Part shown: in pieces, positions 19,107 to 27,930 of the stretch
Position numbering within the stretch: the stretch's first letter is position 1
Layout of the letters: each line of letters begins with the position of its first letter
Assembly: GCF_001700505.1 (NCBI RefSeq)
Contig: NZ_MAPV01000029.1
Span: 1 to 50,872, forward strand
Source of the DNA: Streptomyces mutomycini
Lineage (GTDB): Bacteria > Actinomycetota > Actinomycetes > Streptomycetales > Streptomycetaceae
DNA length: 50,872 nucleotides
Reading direction: 5' to 3'
Notes under the pieces: model-generated
What the model was told of the DNA's origin: nothing
The model's database searches: none
Seen by the model: only the letters and a program-made list of their open reading frames with translations
Program-made: the position numbers and the translations under genes

Positions 19107-19190
19107 GCGCACGTCCCTTCGGTCGAACCGTGTCGTTCATCGCCATGATCCTGAATGGCGGCGCGTTCCGGGGTGCAAACGAGACAGGAT

Positions 19191-19901
19191 TCAGTCCATC
19201 CTGCGCGCGGTGCCCAGCAGTCCGGTCTCGACGTCCGTAGCGCTTGTCATCACCCAGTGGCGTTCGCGGCCCGCCACCCAGAGGGTGACACCGTCCGCCA
19301 GGGTGGGCAGGGCCTCGCTCTCGGCCCGCGCGAGCCCCAGGATCCGGCCGATCTGCTCCGCCTCGGCCGGTGACACCCGCTGGATGCCCACGAGCGTCGC
19401 TGCCCGCATCAACCGCGGTGCCACCGGGCTCAGATAGGGCAGGAGCGTCAGCACCGACTGCCACGGCGAGGACACCACACGGCCGCGCGGCGGACGCATG
19501 CCGCAGTCGCGCACGACCACGACCGGGCTGCCCACGGTCGCTCCGGTCGGCGGAACCCGCCCCACGTCATGGAGCGAGATGCACTCGAGACCGGCGCCCG
19601 CGGCCTGCGCCAGCGTGGTCCACGCCTGGGTACGGCCCGTCTCGACCGCCACCCGCGCACCCGTACCCGCGGCGCGCAGCGCCAGCACCTGCGCGGTCCA
19701 CAGGCCGCCGATCAGCAGGACATCGTACGGTGCCGGCCGGTGGAACCCGATCATCTGCGGGTGGCCTTCGGCGTCGTCACCGATGATCACGCCGTCGTCG
19801 CCCACCGGCAGTGACAGCGCACCCAGGTGGTCCGCGGCCAGTGTGTGGCCGGCGTGGCGGGGGCCCAGCAGACCCCGCCTCGGAGCGATGTGCTTCGTCA
19901 C
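19191..19901 (-). CDS. Conserved hypothetical protein coupled to eccE
   Basis: A 236-residue protein I do not recognise. It has no signal peptide or clear membrane span. It alternates hydrophobic strands and helices (VLLIGGLWTAQVLALRAAGTGARVAVETGR; SPVVVVRDCGMRPPRGRVVSS), suggesting a compact alpha/beta cytoplasmic domain, with no P-loop or obvious catalytic motif. The GLWTAQVLALRAAGTGARVAV stretch vaguely recalls a nucleotide-binding fold but lacks a clean glycine motif. Its start overlaps the eccE stop (ATGA), so it is translated with eccE and probably serves the secretion system, perhaps as a cytosolic accessory factor (inference). Confidence 0.8.
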   Translation of the reverse strand: MTKHIAPRRGLLGPRHAGHTLAADHLGALSLPVGDDGVIIGDDAEGHPQMIGFHRPAPYDVLLIGGLWTAQVLALRAAGTGARVAVETGRTQAWTTLAQAAGAGLECISLHDVGRVPPTGATVGSPVVVVRDCGMRPPRGRVVSSPWQSVLTLLPYLSPVAPRLMRAATLVGIQRVSPAEAEQIGRILGLARAESEALPTLADGVTLWVAGRERHWVMTSATDVETGLLGTARRMD

Positions 19902-21238
19902 TGCGCGCCTCCCAGCGGGAGCGTGGCGAGTACGCCCGGCAGCTGTTCACGGTCCAGCCGTACGAGCCCGACCTCCGCATGCCGTGCGGCCTGCTCCAAC
20001 GTCCTTCGTACACCGACCAGTTCGGTGTCGCTACCGCCGGTGATCCGTACGTGTCCACGCACGGACACGTGCCCCTGGTGCGCGCCTCGGCGCACCGTCA
20101 GGCTGAAGGTCGTCGCGTACGCGGGCACCGAGGTCAGCAGCGCGACGAGCCGCGGGAGCGGAGTCGCCCCCCGGCCCAGTTCGGGCCAGCGGTCCACCGC
20201 GTACGTGGTGTGCCAGCGGTCGTCGCAGCGCCAGACCCGCGTCGTCTCCGCCGTGCGCCGCTGTGGCGCGGCGTCCGGACGCCCGGCACGCGCCGACAGG
20301 ATGGGGCTGGCGCACGCGGACGTGGCCACGGCGGAGTTCAGCTCCTCCTGGTCCAGCACCGTCGCCCGGAACCCGGCGCCGGTGATCCTGCTCGCCACAT
20401 GGTCCGCGACCCGCACCAGACAGCGCTGGGCGCCTCCGACTCCACCACCGCGGGCCTCCACGGCCTCCCGGCACAGCTCCGGATCCAGCTTCACCGCCAC
20501 CCAGGTCATCCGCAGAGCCGGCGCCCCGGCCCGGTCCTGGAGGGGGGCGTACGACAGGCGGGCAACCGAACGCTCCGGCAGGTGCGGGGCGGGAGCGGGC
20601 CGTACCTGCTGCACGAGCTGCGCGGACTCCAGCACGATGTCGTCCACCGCGAGCGCGTCGCCCAGGAGTGACAGGGGAAGAGCCCTGGCCCCCATCGCCT
20701 GACGGAGCGACTCACCGCTCGCCTCGACCCGTACGACCGCGGTCAGGAACGTGCCGTCCCCGACCATGCCCACCGTGCGGCGGGCGCCGTCCACATGGAT
20801 GAAGGGAGCGAATCCCGGCACGTTCTCCGCCACCGGTGCCAGTTGCGGCTCCGTCTCGGCAGGGGGTGCCTCGGCAGTCCGCCTGCGACGGCGGAGGGAC
20901 GACACCGTCGACAGCCAGTCCTGCACGGCCCGGCCCCGGCGGCGCACCACCGCGAGAAGGATCAGCAGACAGGCGATCACGCCGGCGGGGATCAGCCAGG
21001 CACCGCCCAGCGCGGCGCCGACCACGCCGACCGCCAGAGCCGCCTCGACGAGCACCAACTGCCGGAGTGCGGGCCCTACGCGACCGCTCCTGGAGATCGA
21101 ATGGAGCGTGGTCGCCGCGGGGGCGTCCGCGGGACTGTGGGGAGCTGCGCCGCCCGGCCCGTTGCTGCGTTGCCGCCGGGAAGATCCGGGTGTTCGTTGG
21201 GCGGACCGCCTCGTGCGCTCCCCCGTAGCTGCACCCAT
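19898..21238 (-). CDS. eccE: Type VII secretion protein EccE
   Basis: EccE is a peripheral membrane component of the actinobacterial T7SS complex. The 446-residue product has a disordered basic N-terminus (about 1-50), two adjacent membrane segments (about 60-100: QLVLVEAALAVGVVGAALGG and LIPAGVIACLLILLAVV), then a large soluble domain with strands such as VPGFAPFIHVDGARRTVGMV. This two-helix-plus-soluble-domain plan matches EccE, and the gene is divergent from eccB. It reads toward the 236-aa gene, the DUF397 gene and the MinD-like gene, likely one transcription unit. EccE is the least conserved Ecc protein, so the call rests on topology and context as well as sequence. Confidence 0.85.
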   Translation of the reverse strand: MGAATGERTRRSAQRTPGSSRRQRSNGPGGAAPHSPADAPAATTLHSISRSGRVGPALRQLVLVEAALAVGVVGAALGGAWLIPAGVIACLLILLAVVRRRGRAVQDWLSTVSSLRRRRRTAEAPPAETEPQLAPVAENVPGFAPFIHVDGARRTVGMVGDGTFLTAVVRVEASGESLRQAMGARALPLSLLGDALAVDDIVLESAQLVQQVRPAPAPHLPERSVARLSYAPLQDRAGAPALRMTWVAVKLDPELCREAVEARGGGVGGAQRCLVRVADHVASRITGAGFRATVLDQEELNSAVATSACASPILSARAGRPDAAPQRRTAETTRVWRCDDRWHTTYAVDRWPELGRGATPLPRLVALLTSVPAYATTFSLTVRRGAHQGHVSVRGHVRITGGSDTELVGVRRTLEQAARHAEVGLVRLDREQLPGVLATLPLGGAQ

Positions 21239-21421
21239 CGCCGCGTTGCCCCCTCGTGTCCGTATTCACCGTTTTTTGTACGGGCGTTGATCGGGCGATC
21301 ACCCTACCTGAGCGATGAGAGCCAAGTGCCAACAGGCATAGTAGGGGTCCCGGTCGGGGGCAGCGGTCCGCGAGGGGTGTGGGAACCTGGTCGCCCACTG
21401 GGGAGAAGGGGCAGCGCGCAC

Positions 21422-22954
21422 ATGGCATCACGGCGGGACGAACTCAATGCCTACACCTTCGCGAAGCGGAGGTTGGTCGCACAGTTCCTGCAGCCCCACC
21501 CGTCCGGTACGGAAGAGGGCGCCCCGCGTCCCCTTCGCGCGGTGGTGCCGGGAGCGATCGTCGGTGTGGTCGTCCTGGCGGTGTTCGGAGCCTGGGGCAT
21601 GTTCAAGCCCGTCGCACCCCAGAAGTGGGACACCCCGTACGAGAACGTCATCATCGCCAGCAAGTCCACCACCCGTTACGTGGTGTTGACGACCGACGGC
21701 AAGACGCAGCTCCACCCGGTACTGAACATGTCCAGCGCCAAGCTGCTCCTGGCCCCGGACAAGGGCACGGTCGTCAACGTCGACGAATCGGTCCTCGACA
21801 GCGGCAAGATCCCGCACGGGGCGACGCTCGGCATCCCCTACGCCCCGGACCGCCTGCCCGATAAGACCGAAGCGGGCTCCGCGAAGCGCTGGGCCGTCTG
21901 CGAGCGGCCCGGCGAGGGCGGCAGGGCCATCCAGAAGGCGGCGTTCGTCCTCGCGGAGCGCGAGCAGAAGAAGACCGAGGGCACGGGGAAGCTGCGCGGC
22001 GGCGAGCTGATGTACGTCGAGGGCCCGGGACCGGACAGGACCCGCTACATCGTGGACGCCACCGGCAAGGCGTACGCGGTGGAGAAGGACGAACTGCTGC
22101 TGCGCACCCTGGTCGACCAGAACCCCACCCCTCAGCGGGTGACCGCCGACTGGCTCGCCACGCTGCACACCGGCGACCCCGTCAGCTTCCCGGTCATCGA
22201 CGGGGTCCCCGGTACCGACGCGGGTGTTCCGGGGGATCTGCAGCCCGCGGACAACAAGGTGGGCATGGTCCTCGCGGCTACGGCCGGCACCAGGACACAG
22301 CAGTACGTGGTCCTGCAGGGCAGGGTGGCCCCGGTCTCCGACTTCGTCGCCAAGCTCCTGCTCAACAGCCGCCCCCTGGTAAAGCTGAATCAGGACGGCA
22401 AGGCGAAGAACGTCAGCGCCGCGGCGTTCGAGCCCGGTGAGGCGTTCGGGCAGGAGAGGGACTGGCCCACGAGCAGGCCGGCGACCGTCAACTCCGCGAG
22501 CACGGCGAGCGGAAGCCGCAACACCGTGTGCAACGTCCTGCGCGGCGTCTCGGACAAGACCGGCGCCAGCACGCTCAGCACCTGGGCGGGCACAGGCTTC
22601 CCCGCGACGCTGCCCACCGGCTCCAGCAGCGCCTACGTCACTCCCGGATCCGGCCAGCTCTTCCGGCAGTTCAAGGGTGCCAGCCCCCAGTCGGGCCCGC
22701 TCTTCCTGGTGACCGACACCGGTCTGCGCTACGCGATGCAGTCCAACGGCGACAGCGTGCAGGACGACTCGGGCATCGGTGAGTCCGGCTCGAAGAAGGA
22801 GCGGGAACAAGCTCAGCAGGAGGCGCAGCAGGCGCAGATCCAGCTCGGGTACAAGGACGTCGACCCCGCGCCCGTCCCCGCCGCCTGGTCCACCTTCCTG
22901 CCGACGGGCCCTCGCCTGTCGACCGGCGCCGCGCGCCAGCCGCAGGGTTCGTGA
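21422..22954 (+). CDS. eccB: Type VII secretion protein EccB
   Basis: EccB is a single-pass membrane protein with a large extracytoplasmic part, a core subunit of the T7SS membrane complex. The 510-residue product opens with ASRRDELNAYTFAKRRLVAQFL, the diagnostic EccB N-terminus, then one membrane helix (about 40-62: AVVPGAIVGVVVLAVFGAW). The rest is the EccB repeat-type domain; two Cys, in WAVCERPG and NTVCNVLRG, may form the family disulfide. ATG 21422 follows a purine-rich GAGAAGGGG. An in-frame extension to 20795 is antisense to eccE and is rejected. Its stop lies just ahead of the mycosin start, so the two are co-translated. Confidence 0.95.
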   Translation: MASRRDELNAYTFAKRRLVAQFLQPHPSGTEEGAPRPLRAVVPGAIVGVVVLAVFGAWGMFKPVAPQKWDTPYENVIIASKSTTRYVVLTTDGKTQLHPVLNMSSAKLLLAPDKGTVVNVDESVLDSGKIPHGATLGIPYAPDRLPDKTEAGSAKRWAVCERPGEGGRAIQKAAFVLAEREQKKTEGTGKLRGGELMYVEGPGPDRTRYIVDATGKAYAVEKDELLLRTLVDQNPTPQRVTADWLATLHTGDPVSFPVIDGVPGTDAGVPGDLQPADNKVGMVLAATAGTRTQQYVVLQGRVAPVSDFVAKLLLNSRPLVKLNQDGKAKNVSAAAFEPGEAFGQERDWPTSRPATVNSASTASGSRNTVCNVLRGVSDKTGASTLSTWAGTGFPATLPTGSSSAYVTPGSGQLFRQFKGASPQSGPLFLVTDTGLRYAMQSNGDSVQDDSGIGESGSKKEREQAQQEAQQAQIQLGYKDVDPAPVPAAWSTFLPTGPRLSTGAARQPQGS

Positions 22955-22965
22955 GGAGCGACGAC

Positions 22966-24207
22966 GTGACCACGACCCCCTCCCGGCGTCTGCTGACAAC
23001 CGCGGCCGCCACCGCCGTACTCCTCGTCACGGTGCCGGTGGTGCCGGCAGCCGCGGACGACGCCACCCAGTGCACCTTCCCCTCGAAGAACTACACGGGG
23101 CGGCCCTGGGCACTGCAACGCGTGCTGATGGACGAGCTGTGGGAGCAGTCCACCGGCAAGGGCGTACGCGTGGCGGTCATCGACACCGGCGTGGACGTCA
23201 AGCACCCTCAGCTCACGAAGGCCGTGGACGCCGGTAGCGGGCGCAATCTCCTGGACAAGAACCTCAAGGACGAGAACGGCACCAAGATCGAGCGCGGCAA
23301 GGAGAACGGCACCACCGACGTGGTCGGCCACGGCACCAAGGTCGCGGGCATCATCGCCGCGCGCGAGATGAAGGGCACCGGCTTCACGGGCCTGGCACCC
23401 GACGCGACGATCATCCCGATCCAGCAGAACGACGCCGAGGGTCACGGGACCGCGGAAACACTGGCGCAGGCCATCGACTACGCCGCCGGGCAGGCGAACG
23501 CCGACGTCATCAACATCTCCCAGGACACGGCCAACGCCGTGAAGCCCGCGCCCGAGCTGCAGCAGGCGGTGAACGCCGCCCTGGCCAAGGACATCGTGAT
23601 CGTCGCCTCGGCGGGCAACGACGGGCTCGGTGGCAACATCAAGAAGACCTACCCGGCCTCGTTCGCCGGTGTCCTGGCCGTCGCCTCTTCCGACCGCAAC
23701 AACGAACGGGCGGCCTTCTCACAGTCCGGCGACTTCGTCGGTGTGGCGGCACCGGGCGTGGACATGATCTCGACGGTTCCCGGCGGGGGACACTGCTCCG
23801 ACAACGGCACCAGCTTCTCGGCCCCGTACGTCGCGGGAGTCGCGGCGCTCATCAAGGCCAAGCACAAGGACTGGACGCAGAAGCAGATCGTCGCGCAGAT
23901 CGAGCAGACGGCGGAACGCTCGATCGCGGGCCATGACCACCTGGTCGGCTGGGGCGTGGTCGACCCGGTACGCGCACTGACCGAGGACGACAAGCCCATC
24001 GAGGAGCCGGTGGCACACGAAGGAGTGAGCAGGGGCAAGGCACCGGTCCCTGCCGCGATCCATCTGGGCGAGACCGCCGACGAACGCAACGCCCGGCTCG
24101 CGACGTACGTGGTGGTGGGCGGAGCAGTGCTGGTCGCCGCCATCGCGGGTGCGTCCGTGGCCGTGCGCGACGGGCGGCGGAGGCAGGGACGACCGGGCGG
24201 CGCGTGA
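22966..24207 (+). CDS. mycP: Mycosin-type subtilisin protease, first copy (MycP)
   Basis: Mycosins are membrane-anchored S8 subtilisin proteases needed for T7SS stability and substrate processing. The 413-residue product has a signal peptide (about 1-33, ending PAAADD), then the catalytic triad Asp73 (VAVIDTGVD), His122 (VVGHGTKVAG) and Ser283 (NGTSFSAPYVAG), with the oxyanion Asn in SAGNDG. A Cys pair that may form the mycosin disulfide is partly visible (TQCTF, GGHCSD). A C-terminal membrane helix (about 385-405) anchors it. GTG 22966 was chosen because it follows GAGGAG by 7 nt; GTG 22951 overlaps the eccB stop but lacks a ribosome binding site. It directly follows eccB, as in ESX loci. 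Confidence 0.93.
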   Translation: MTTTPSRRLLTTAAATAVLLVTVPVVPAAADDATQCTFPSKNYTGRPWALQRVLMDELWEQSTGKGVRVAVIDTGVDVKHPQLTKAVDAGSGRNLLDKNLKDENGTKIERGKENGTTDVVGHGTKVAGIIAAREMKGTGFTGLAPDATIIPIQQNDAEGHGTAETLAQAIDYAAGQANADVINISQDTANAVKPAPELQQAVNAALAKDIVIVASAGNDGLGGNIKKTYPASFAGVLAVASSDRNNERAAFSQSGDFVGVAAPGVDMISTVPGGGHCSDNGTSFSAPYVAGVAALIKAKHKDWTQKQIVAQIEQTAERSIAGHDHLVGWGVVDPVRALTEDDKPIEEPVAHEGVSRGKAPVPAAIHLGETADERNARLATYVVVGGAVLVAAIAGASVAVRDGRRRQGRPGGA

Positions 24208-24276
24208 TGCGCGGGACCTGTACCGGCGACCGCGACCGGCGTCGATGTGGGGGAAGTTACGTCATGGACAAGACAG

Positions 24277-24305
24277 TTGGTCCTGTCAGTGCCATTGGCT
24301 ACAGT
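24277..24305 (+). promoter_or_regulatory. Candidate promoter for the WxG/mycosin/esx operon
   Basis: TTGGTC (24277-24282) and TACAGT (24300-24305) are separated by 17 bp, an acceptable vegetative-type -35/-10 pair. It lies in the 185-bp gap after the first mycosin and 88 bp before the next start codon, so it could drive the second half of the plus-strand T7SS genes. Confidence 0.4.
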
Positions 24306-24392
24306 GATGCTATGGGGTCAGTCATGTTCACGCGGGTGCGATAGCAACGCGAAACGGGCTGAGCAAACGGGGACACGGGGAGAGGCAGCAAC

Positions 24393-24845
24393 GTGGGTGA
24401 AGGAAAAGGGGATCTCCGAAAGGGCGTAGGGGCCCTCGAAAAGTTCCAGAAGAGCGTGAACGCGTTGCTGGCAGACCTCGAGAGTTCGGCGGCCGGGAAG
24501 TCGAAGGTCGCGGCACAGTCCGTGTCGCGCACCGCCTTCAGCGGCCAGAACACATGCTTCGCGGAAGCGGATGGGCTGTTCACGCAGTACAACCGTGTCC
24601 ACGAGTCACTCGTCACGCTCTCCAGGTCTCTGGGCGACCAGATCGAGTACCTCAACCTGGGCGTGCACGCCGCTGCGGTCGGCTTCGACAACGTGGACGA
24701 CGACACGCGGCGGCGCTTCCACGAGATCCAGACTCGTCTGTACAAGGAGCAGGAGCGGGCGCAGGAGGAGAGGTCGGGCAAGCCCGAACAGCCGCGCTCC
24801 GACAGCAAGACCGGCTCTGCCTACGACGACTTGGGTGACAGCTGA
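24393..24845 (+). CDS. Helical WXG100-like T7SS-associated protein
   Basis: A 150-residue protein of unknown function, predicted almost all helix. Residues 1-115 read as two long helices (LRKGVGALEKFQKSVNALLADLE; AEADGLFTQYNRVHESLVTLSRSL), the second half ending in a charged tail (about 120-150). It lacks a clear WxG turn. A YxxxE pattern, Tyr117 to Glu121 in YKEQE, follows the last helix; a Y-x3-[D/E] there is a T7SS export signal in partner proteins. GTG 24393 has AGAGG about 8 nt upstream. Its stop overlaps the start of the 574-aa gene (TGATG), which suggests the two products work as a pair, perhaps a heterodimer (inference). Confidence 0.75.
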   Translation: MGEGKGDLRKGVGALEKFQKSVNALLADLESSAAGKSKVAAQSVSRTAFSGQNTCFAEADGLFTQYNRVHESLVTLSRSLGDQIEYLNLGVHAAAVGFDNVDDDTRRRFHEIQTRLYKEQERAQEERSGKPEQPRSDSKTGSAYDDLGDS

Positions 24846-26569
24846 TGAGTGACGAGAAGCAGCCGGAACTGACTCCTGCCGAACAGCAGAAGCAGGACGA
24901 GGCCGCGGTCAAGATCCAGATGAGTCAGACGGACATCAGCCGTGCCGTGCGGGAAGGCCTGGGCGGACTCTTCTCCGGAGGCGCCGGGTCTTCGGGACGG
25001 ACCTCCTTCGAGAACCACCAGATCAACTCGATGATCGACCTGATCGAGAACTCCCAGCCGGAGCAGCTCGAAGAGGCGGGTGAGGCGCTGTGGAAGGCCC
25101 GGGACGCAATCAAGAAAGCGGCGGGGGAACTGCGCGACTTCATCAAGGGTGTCGACTGGGAAGGTGAGTCCGGAACCGCCTTCCGCGACTGGGGCAGTGG
25201 CCTGGTCACCCATGCCGAGAAGCTGGGCGACTTCGCGGATGTGGCAGGGACACAGATCACGGTCGCGGGCACGGGCCTCGCTTCGGTGCGCAAATCACTT
25301 CCGCCTCGTGATACCCGCCAAGTCCGCAAGTCACCGGACGAGATCGAGCTCCCGAAGCGGACCGAGGGCAACGCGGAGTACGCGGCGGCGTTGAAGGTCG
25401 AGAAGGACCGCCAGGAGGCCATCAACCAGGCAAGCCGGCTGGCGTCGTACTACGCGGTCTCGGAGGAGAGGCTGGCGGCCCAGGAGCCGCCGCGGTTCGA
25501 GAAGAAGCTCGATGTTGCGATGCCGCGGCCGCAGGGCTACGACGCGCCCTCTGGGACGGAGGGCGCGGCGGAAGGAGCCGGGGCGGCAGGCAGGGGTGGC
25601 TCCGGAAATGTGGCTGGGCCTGCGGTAGCCGCCGGCCAGGAACATGTGGCGAACAGCCGTGGTTACGAAACCCCCGCGGCGGTGGCGGCTGTTCCCGAGA
25701 GGGGCACGTCGACGGAGATCAACAGCGTCGCGGCGCCTCCATCCCCGGTGACCGCCCCGAATACACCTTCTCCGGCACCGACTACGGCCCCCGCACCCAG
25801 TGGAGGCCCTACTACTCCTCCCATGGCGACCGGGTTCGTGAACCCCGTGAAAAGCAGTTCGCGGGGACCTCAATCAGCCGCAGGCGCGTCCAAAACTGTT
25901 GGCCAGCCTGGGAACAGCGGCGCGCGAACAGGGAGCGGCCCGGTGGCAAACGGCCGCGCCGGATCTCCCGTGGGGCGTCCCGCACCCATGGGTGGAGGGT
26001 CTACCCCAGGAAACGCCGCACGTCCGGGTGGCGGGCCGCAGTCTCCCACTGCCGGTCGGGCGGGGATCACCGGTGGCAGGCCCATGGCATCAGGCCCTGC
26101 CGGTACGTCTGGAACCACCGGCCCGCGTGCCGGCCGAGCGAACGGCATCGTAGGCGGGACCCCGCAGCGCCCCGTTCCAGGCGCGGGTACGTCTGCGGGA
26201 GCTCGCGGTGTCCCGCGCGGCACGGTCATCGGAGCAGGCGGAGCTGCACGGACCAGCGGCCCTGCCGGCACGGTCGGTCAGCGTGGCGTCGTCGGCTCTG
26301 GCAGCACGGCCGGCGCGTCCCGCCCTGGTGGGCGAGGCACTCCCAGCACCAAGGGCGTCGTCGGCACACCCCGCGGTGGTGTGGGTTCCGGTGCAGGCGC
26401 GAAGGGTTTCACCGTCGGCGGGGCCGGCCTCGTGCGTGGACCAGCTGGCCGCAAGGACTCCAGGGATGAAGACCAGGACGACGGCACCCCACGCCCGGAC
26501 TACCTGACGGAGGACAGAGAGACGTGGGAGGCCGGCCGGCGTGACACCGCTCCGCCGGTGATCGAGTAG
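24845..26569 (+). CDS. WxG-domain protein with long Gly/Pro/Ala-rich tail, putative T7SS substrate
   Basis: A 574-residue protein. Residues about 55-240 are helical with a WxG turn at Trp105-Gly107 (GVDWEGESGTAFRDWG), like a WXG100 or PPE-type hairpin. Residues about 250-530 are low complexity, dominated by Gly, Pro, Ala, Thr and Arg, which would be extended and possibly wall-spanning or surface-exposed. The C-terminus carries PDYLTEDRETW, where Tyr553 and Asp557 make a YxxxD export motif. There is no signal peptide or membrane helix, as expected for a T7SS substrate. It is coupled by overlap to the upstream helical protein and lies 25 bp before the second mycosin. Confidence 0.78.
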   Translation: MSDEKQPELTPAEQQKQDEAAVKIQMSQTDISRAVREGLGGLFSGGAGSSGRTSFENHQINSMIDLIENSQPEQLEEAGEALWKARDAIKKAAGELRDFIKGVDWEGESGTAFRDWGSGLVTHAEKLGDFADVAGTQITVAGTGLASVRKSLPPRDTRQVRKSPDEIELPKRTEGNAEYAAALKVEKDRQEAINQASRLASYYAVSEERLAAQEPPRFEKKLDVAMPRPQGYDAPSGTEGAAEGAGAAGRGGSGNVAGPAVAAGQEHVANSRGYETPAAVAAVPERGTSTEINSVAAPPSPVTAPNTPSPAPTTAPAPSGGPTTPPMATGFVNPVKSSSRGPQSAAGASKTVGQPGNSGARTGSGPVANGRAGSPVGRPAPMGGGSTPGNAARPGGGPQSPTAGRAGITGGRPMASGPAGTSGTTGPRAGRANGIVGGTPQRPVPGAGTSAGARGVPRGTVIGAGGAARTSGPAGTVGQRGVVGSGSTAGASRPGGRGTPSTKGVVGTPRGGVGSGAGAKGFTVGGAGLVRGPAGRKDSRDEDQDDGTPRPDYLTEDRETWEAGRRDTAPPVIE

Positions 26570-26594
26570 GTATAGGGAAGGTTCGGAAGTCAGG

Positions 26595-27854
26595 ATGACA
26601 GCAGGAATGAGCCAGACCCGTAAGCGCCGTGTACCTCTCGGATTGCGAGGGCGTCTGCTCGGCATGCTGGCCGCGGCCGCTGCCTGGAGTGTGGGATTCG
26701 TAGGGGCTGCTCCGGCTGCGATCGCTGAGGACGTGCAGTCGAAGCAGTGGTATCTCGAGCCCATGCATGCCGAAGAGATGTGGAAGACGACCACAGGAGA
26801 AGGCATCAAAGTTGCTGTCATCGACTCGGGGGTCAACCCTCTGACGCCGTCTCTGAAGGGGCAGGTCCTCAAAGGGCTCGATGCCTCGGGGACCGACGGT
26901 GACGAGTACGACGACAATGGCGGACACGGCACCACCATGGCTGAGCTGATCGCAGGAACGGGAAAAGGGGGAGGCCTGCAGGGTCTTGCTCCAGGGGCGA
27001 AGATTATTCCCTTCCGAATTACCGACACAGCTCTACAGAACCAAAAGTCCGTGAACGCGTACGACACGCGAGATGCGATCAGATCTGCAGCAGAAAGTGA
27101 GGCGCAGATCATCAGTATGTCGTTTAGTAGTGAATTCCCAACCTCCGAAGAGCGCGAAGCTGTGGAGTACGCGCAAGGTAAGGGAAAGCTGCTATTCGCG
27201 TCAGTCGGGAATAACGCGAAGAAGGGGAACAAGGAAGGGTTTCCCGCTTCGTACCCGCAGGTCGTAGGTGTCGCTGCGACTGATAGCAGCGGCAAGGTCT
27301 CCACCTACTCCCAACATGGTGACACTGTAGATATTGCGGCGCCAGGAGATGGAATTCCAACATGGTGCGACTCGAAGTTTGAGAAGTACTGCGACTCCAA
27401 CGGCGGCACCAGCCAGGCCACGGCCATCACCTCGGCTTCCGCTGCCCTGATCTGGTCCGCCCACCCCGACTGGACAGCGAACCAAGTCCTCAACGTCCTC
27501 TTCGACACGGCCGGGCGAGGCGACTGGGAAAAGGGCACGCTCAGCAACTACCTCGGTCACGGCATCATTCGCCCCGCCGTCAACATCCTCAAGGGCAAGG
27601 GAACTCCCGGCGCTCCGGACATCAGCCCTCTCACCAAGGAGAAGACGTCCGGCTCCACGGCCTCGCCGGCCGCTTCCGCATCAGCTTCGTCACAGCCTGA
27701 GAAGAAGGACAAGGCGCAGGACGCTTCCATGGCAGGCTCCAGCACTGAGAAGAACGACGGCAGTCAACTGGGCCTGATCCTCGGCGGAGTGGCAGTAGTG
27801 CTCGTACTCGGCGGCGGTGCTTTCGCTCTCATTCGTAAGCGCCGTACCGCCTGA
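26595..27854 (+). CDS. Mycosin-type subtilisin protease, second copy
   Basis: A second S8 protease of 419 residues with the mycosin plan: signal peptide (about 1-44, ending APAAIAED), catalytic Asp77 (VAVIDSGV), His111 (GGHGTTMAEL) and Ser273 (GGTSQATAI), oxyanion Asn in SVGNNAKKG, then a Ser/Ala/Pro-rich linker and a C-terminal membrane helix (LGLILGGVAVVLVLGGGAFALI) with a basic stop. The Ser motif (TSQAT) differs from the first copy (TSFSAP). Bases 26800-27420 are visibly less GC-rich, with codons such as ATT, AAA, TTT, GGA and AGT, unlike its neighbours. It lies immediately before the WXG100 pair, so it may act on that pair or on the 574-aa protein (inference). Confidence 0.9.
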   Translation: MTAGMSQTRKRRVPLGLRGRLLGMLAAAAAWSVGFVGAAPAAIAEDVQSKQWYLEPMHAEEMWKTTTGEGIKVAVIDSGVNPLTPSLKGQVLKGLDASGTDGDEYDDNGGHGTTMAELIAGTGKGGGLQGLAPGAKIIPFRITDTALQNQKSVNAYDTRDAIRSAAESEAQIISMSFSSEFPTSEEREAVEYAQGKGKLLFASVGNNAKKGNKEGFPASYPQVVGVAATDSSGKVSTYSQHGDTVDIAAPGDGIPTWCDSKFEKYCDSNGGTSQATAITSASAALIWSAHPDWTANQVLNVLFDTAGRGDWEKGTLSNYLGHGIIRPAVNILKGKGTPGAPDISPLTKEKTSGSTASPAASASASSQPEKKDKAQDASMAGSSTEKNDGSQLGLILGGVAVVLVLGGGAFALIRKRRTA

Positions 27855-27930
27855 CTGACCGCAGTTCCTCATATGCACCCCCGGCGGTGACGCCGGACCG
27901 TACAAGAGCACCAGAAAGGATGCCAGCACC

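Noticed and set aside
20795..21421. N-terminal extension of eccB
   Set aside because: It is antisense to eccE and the EccB signature starts at 21422.
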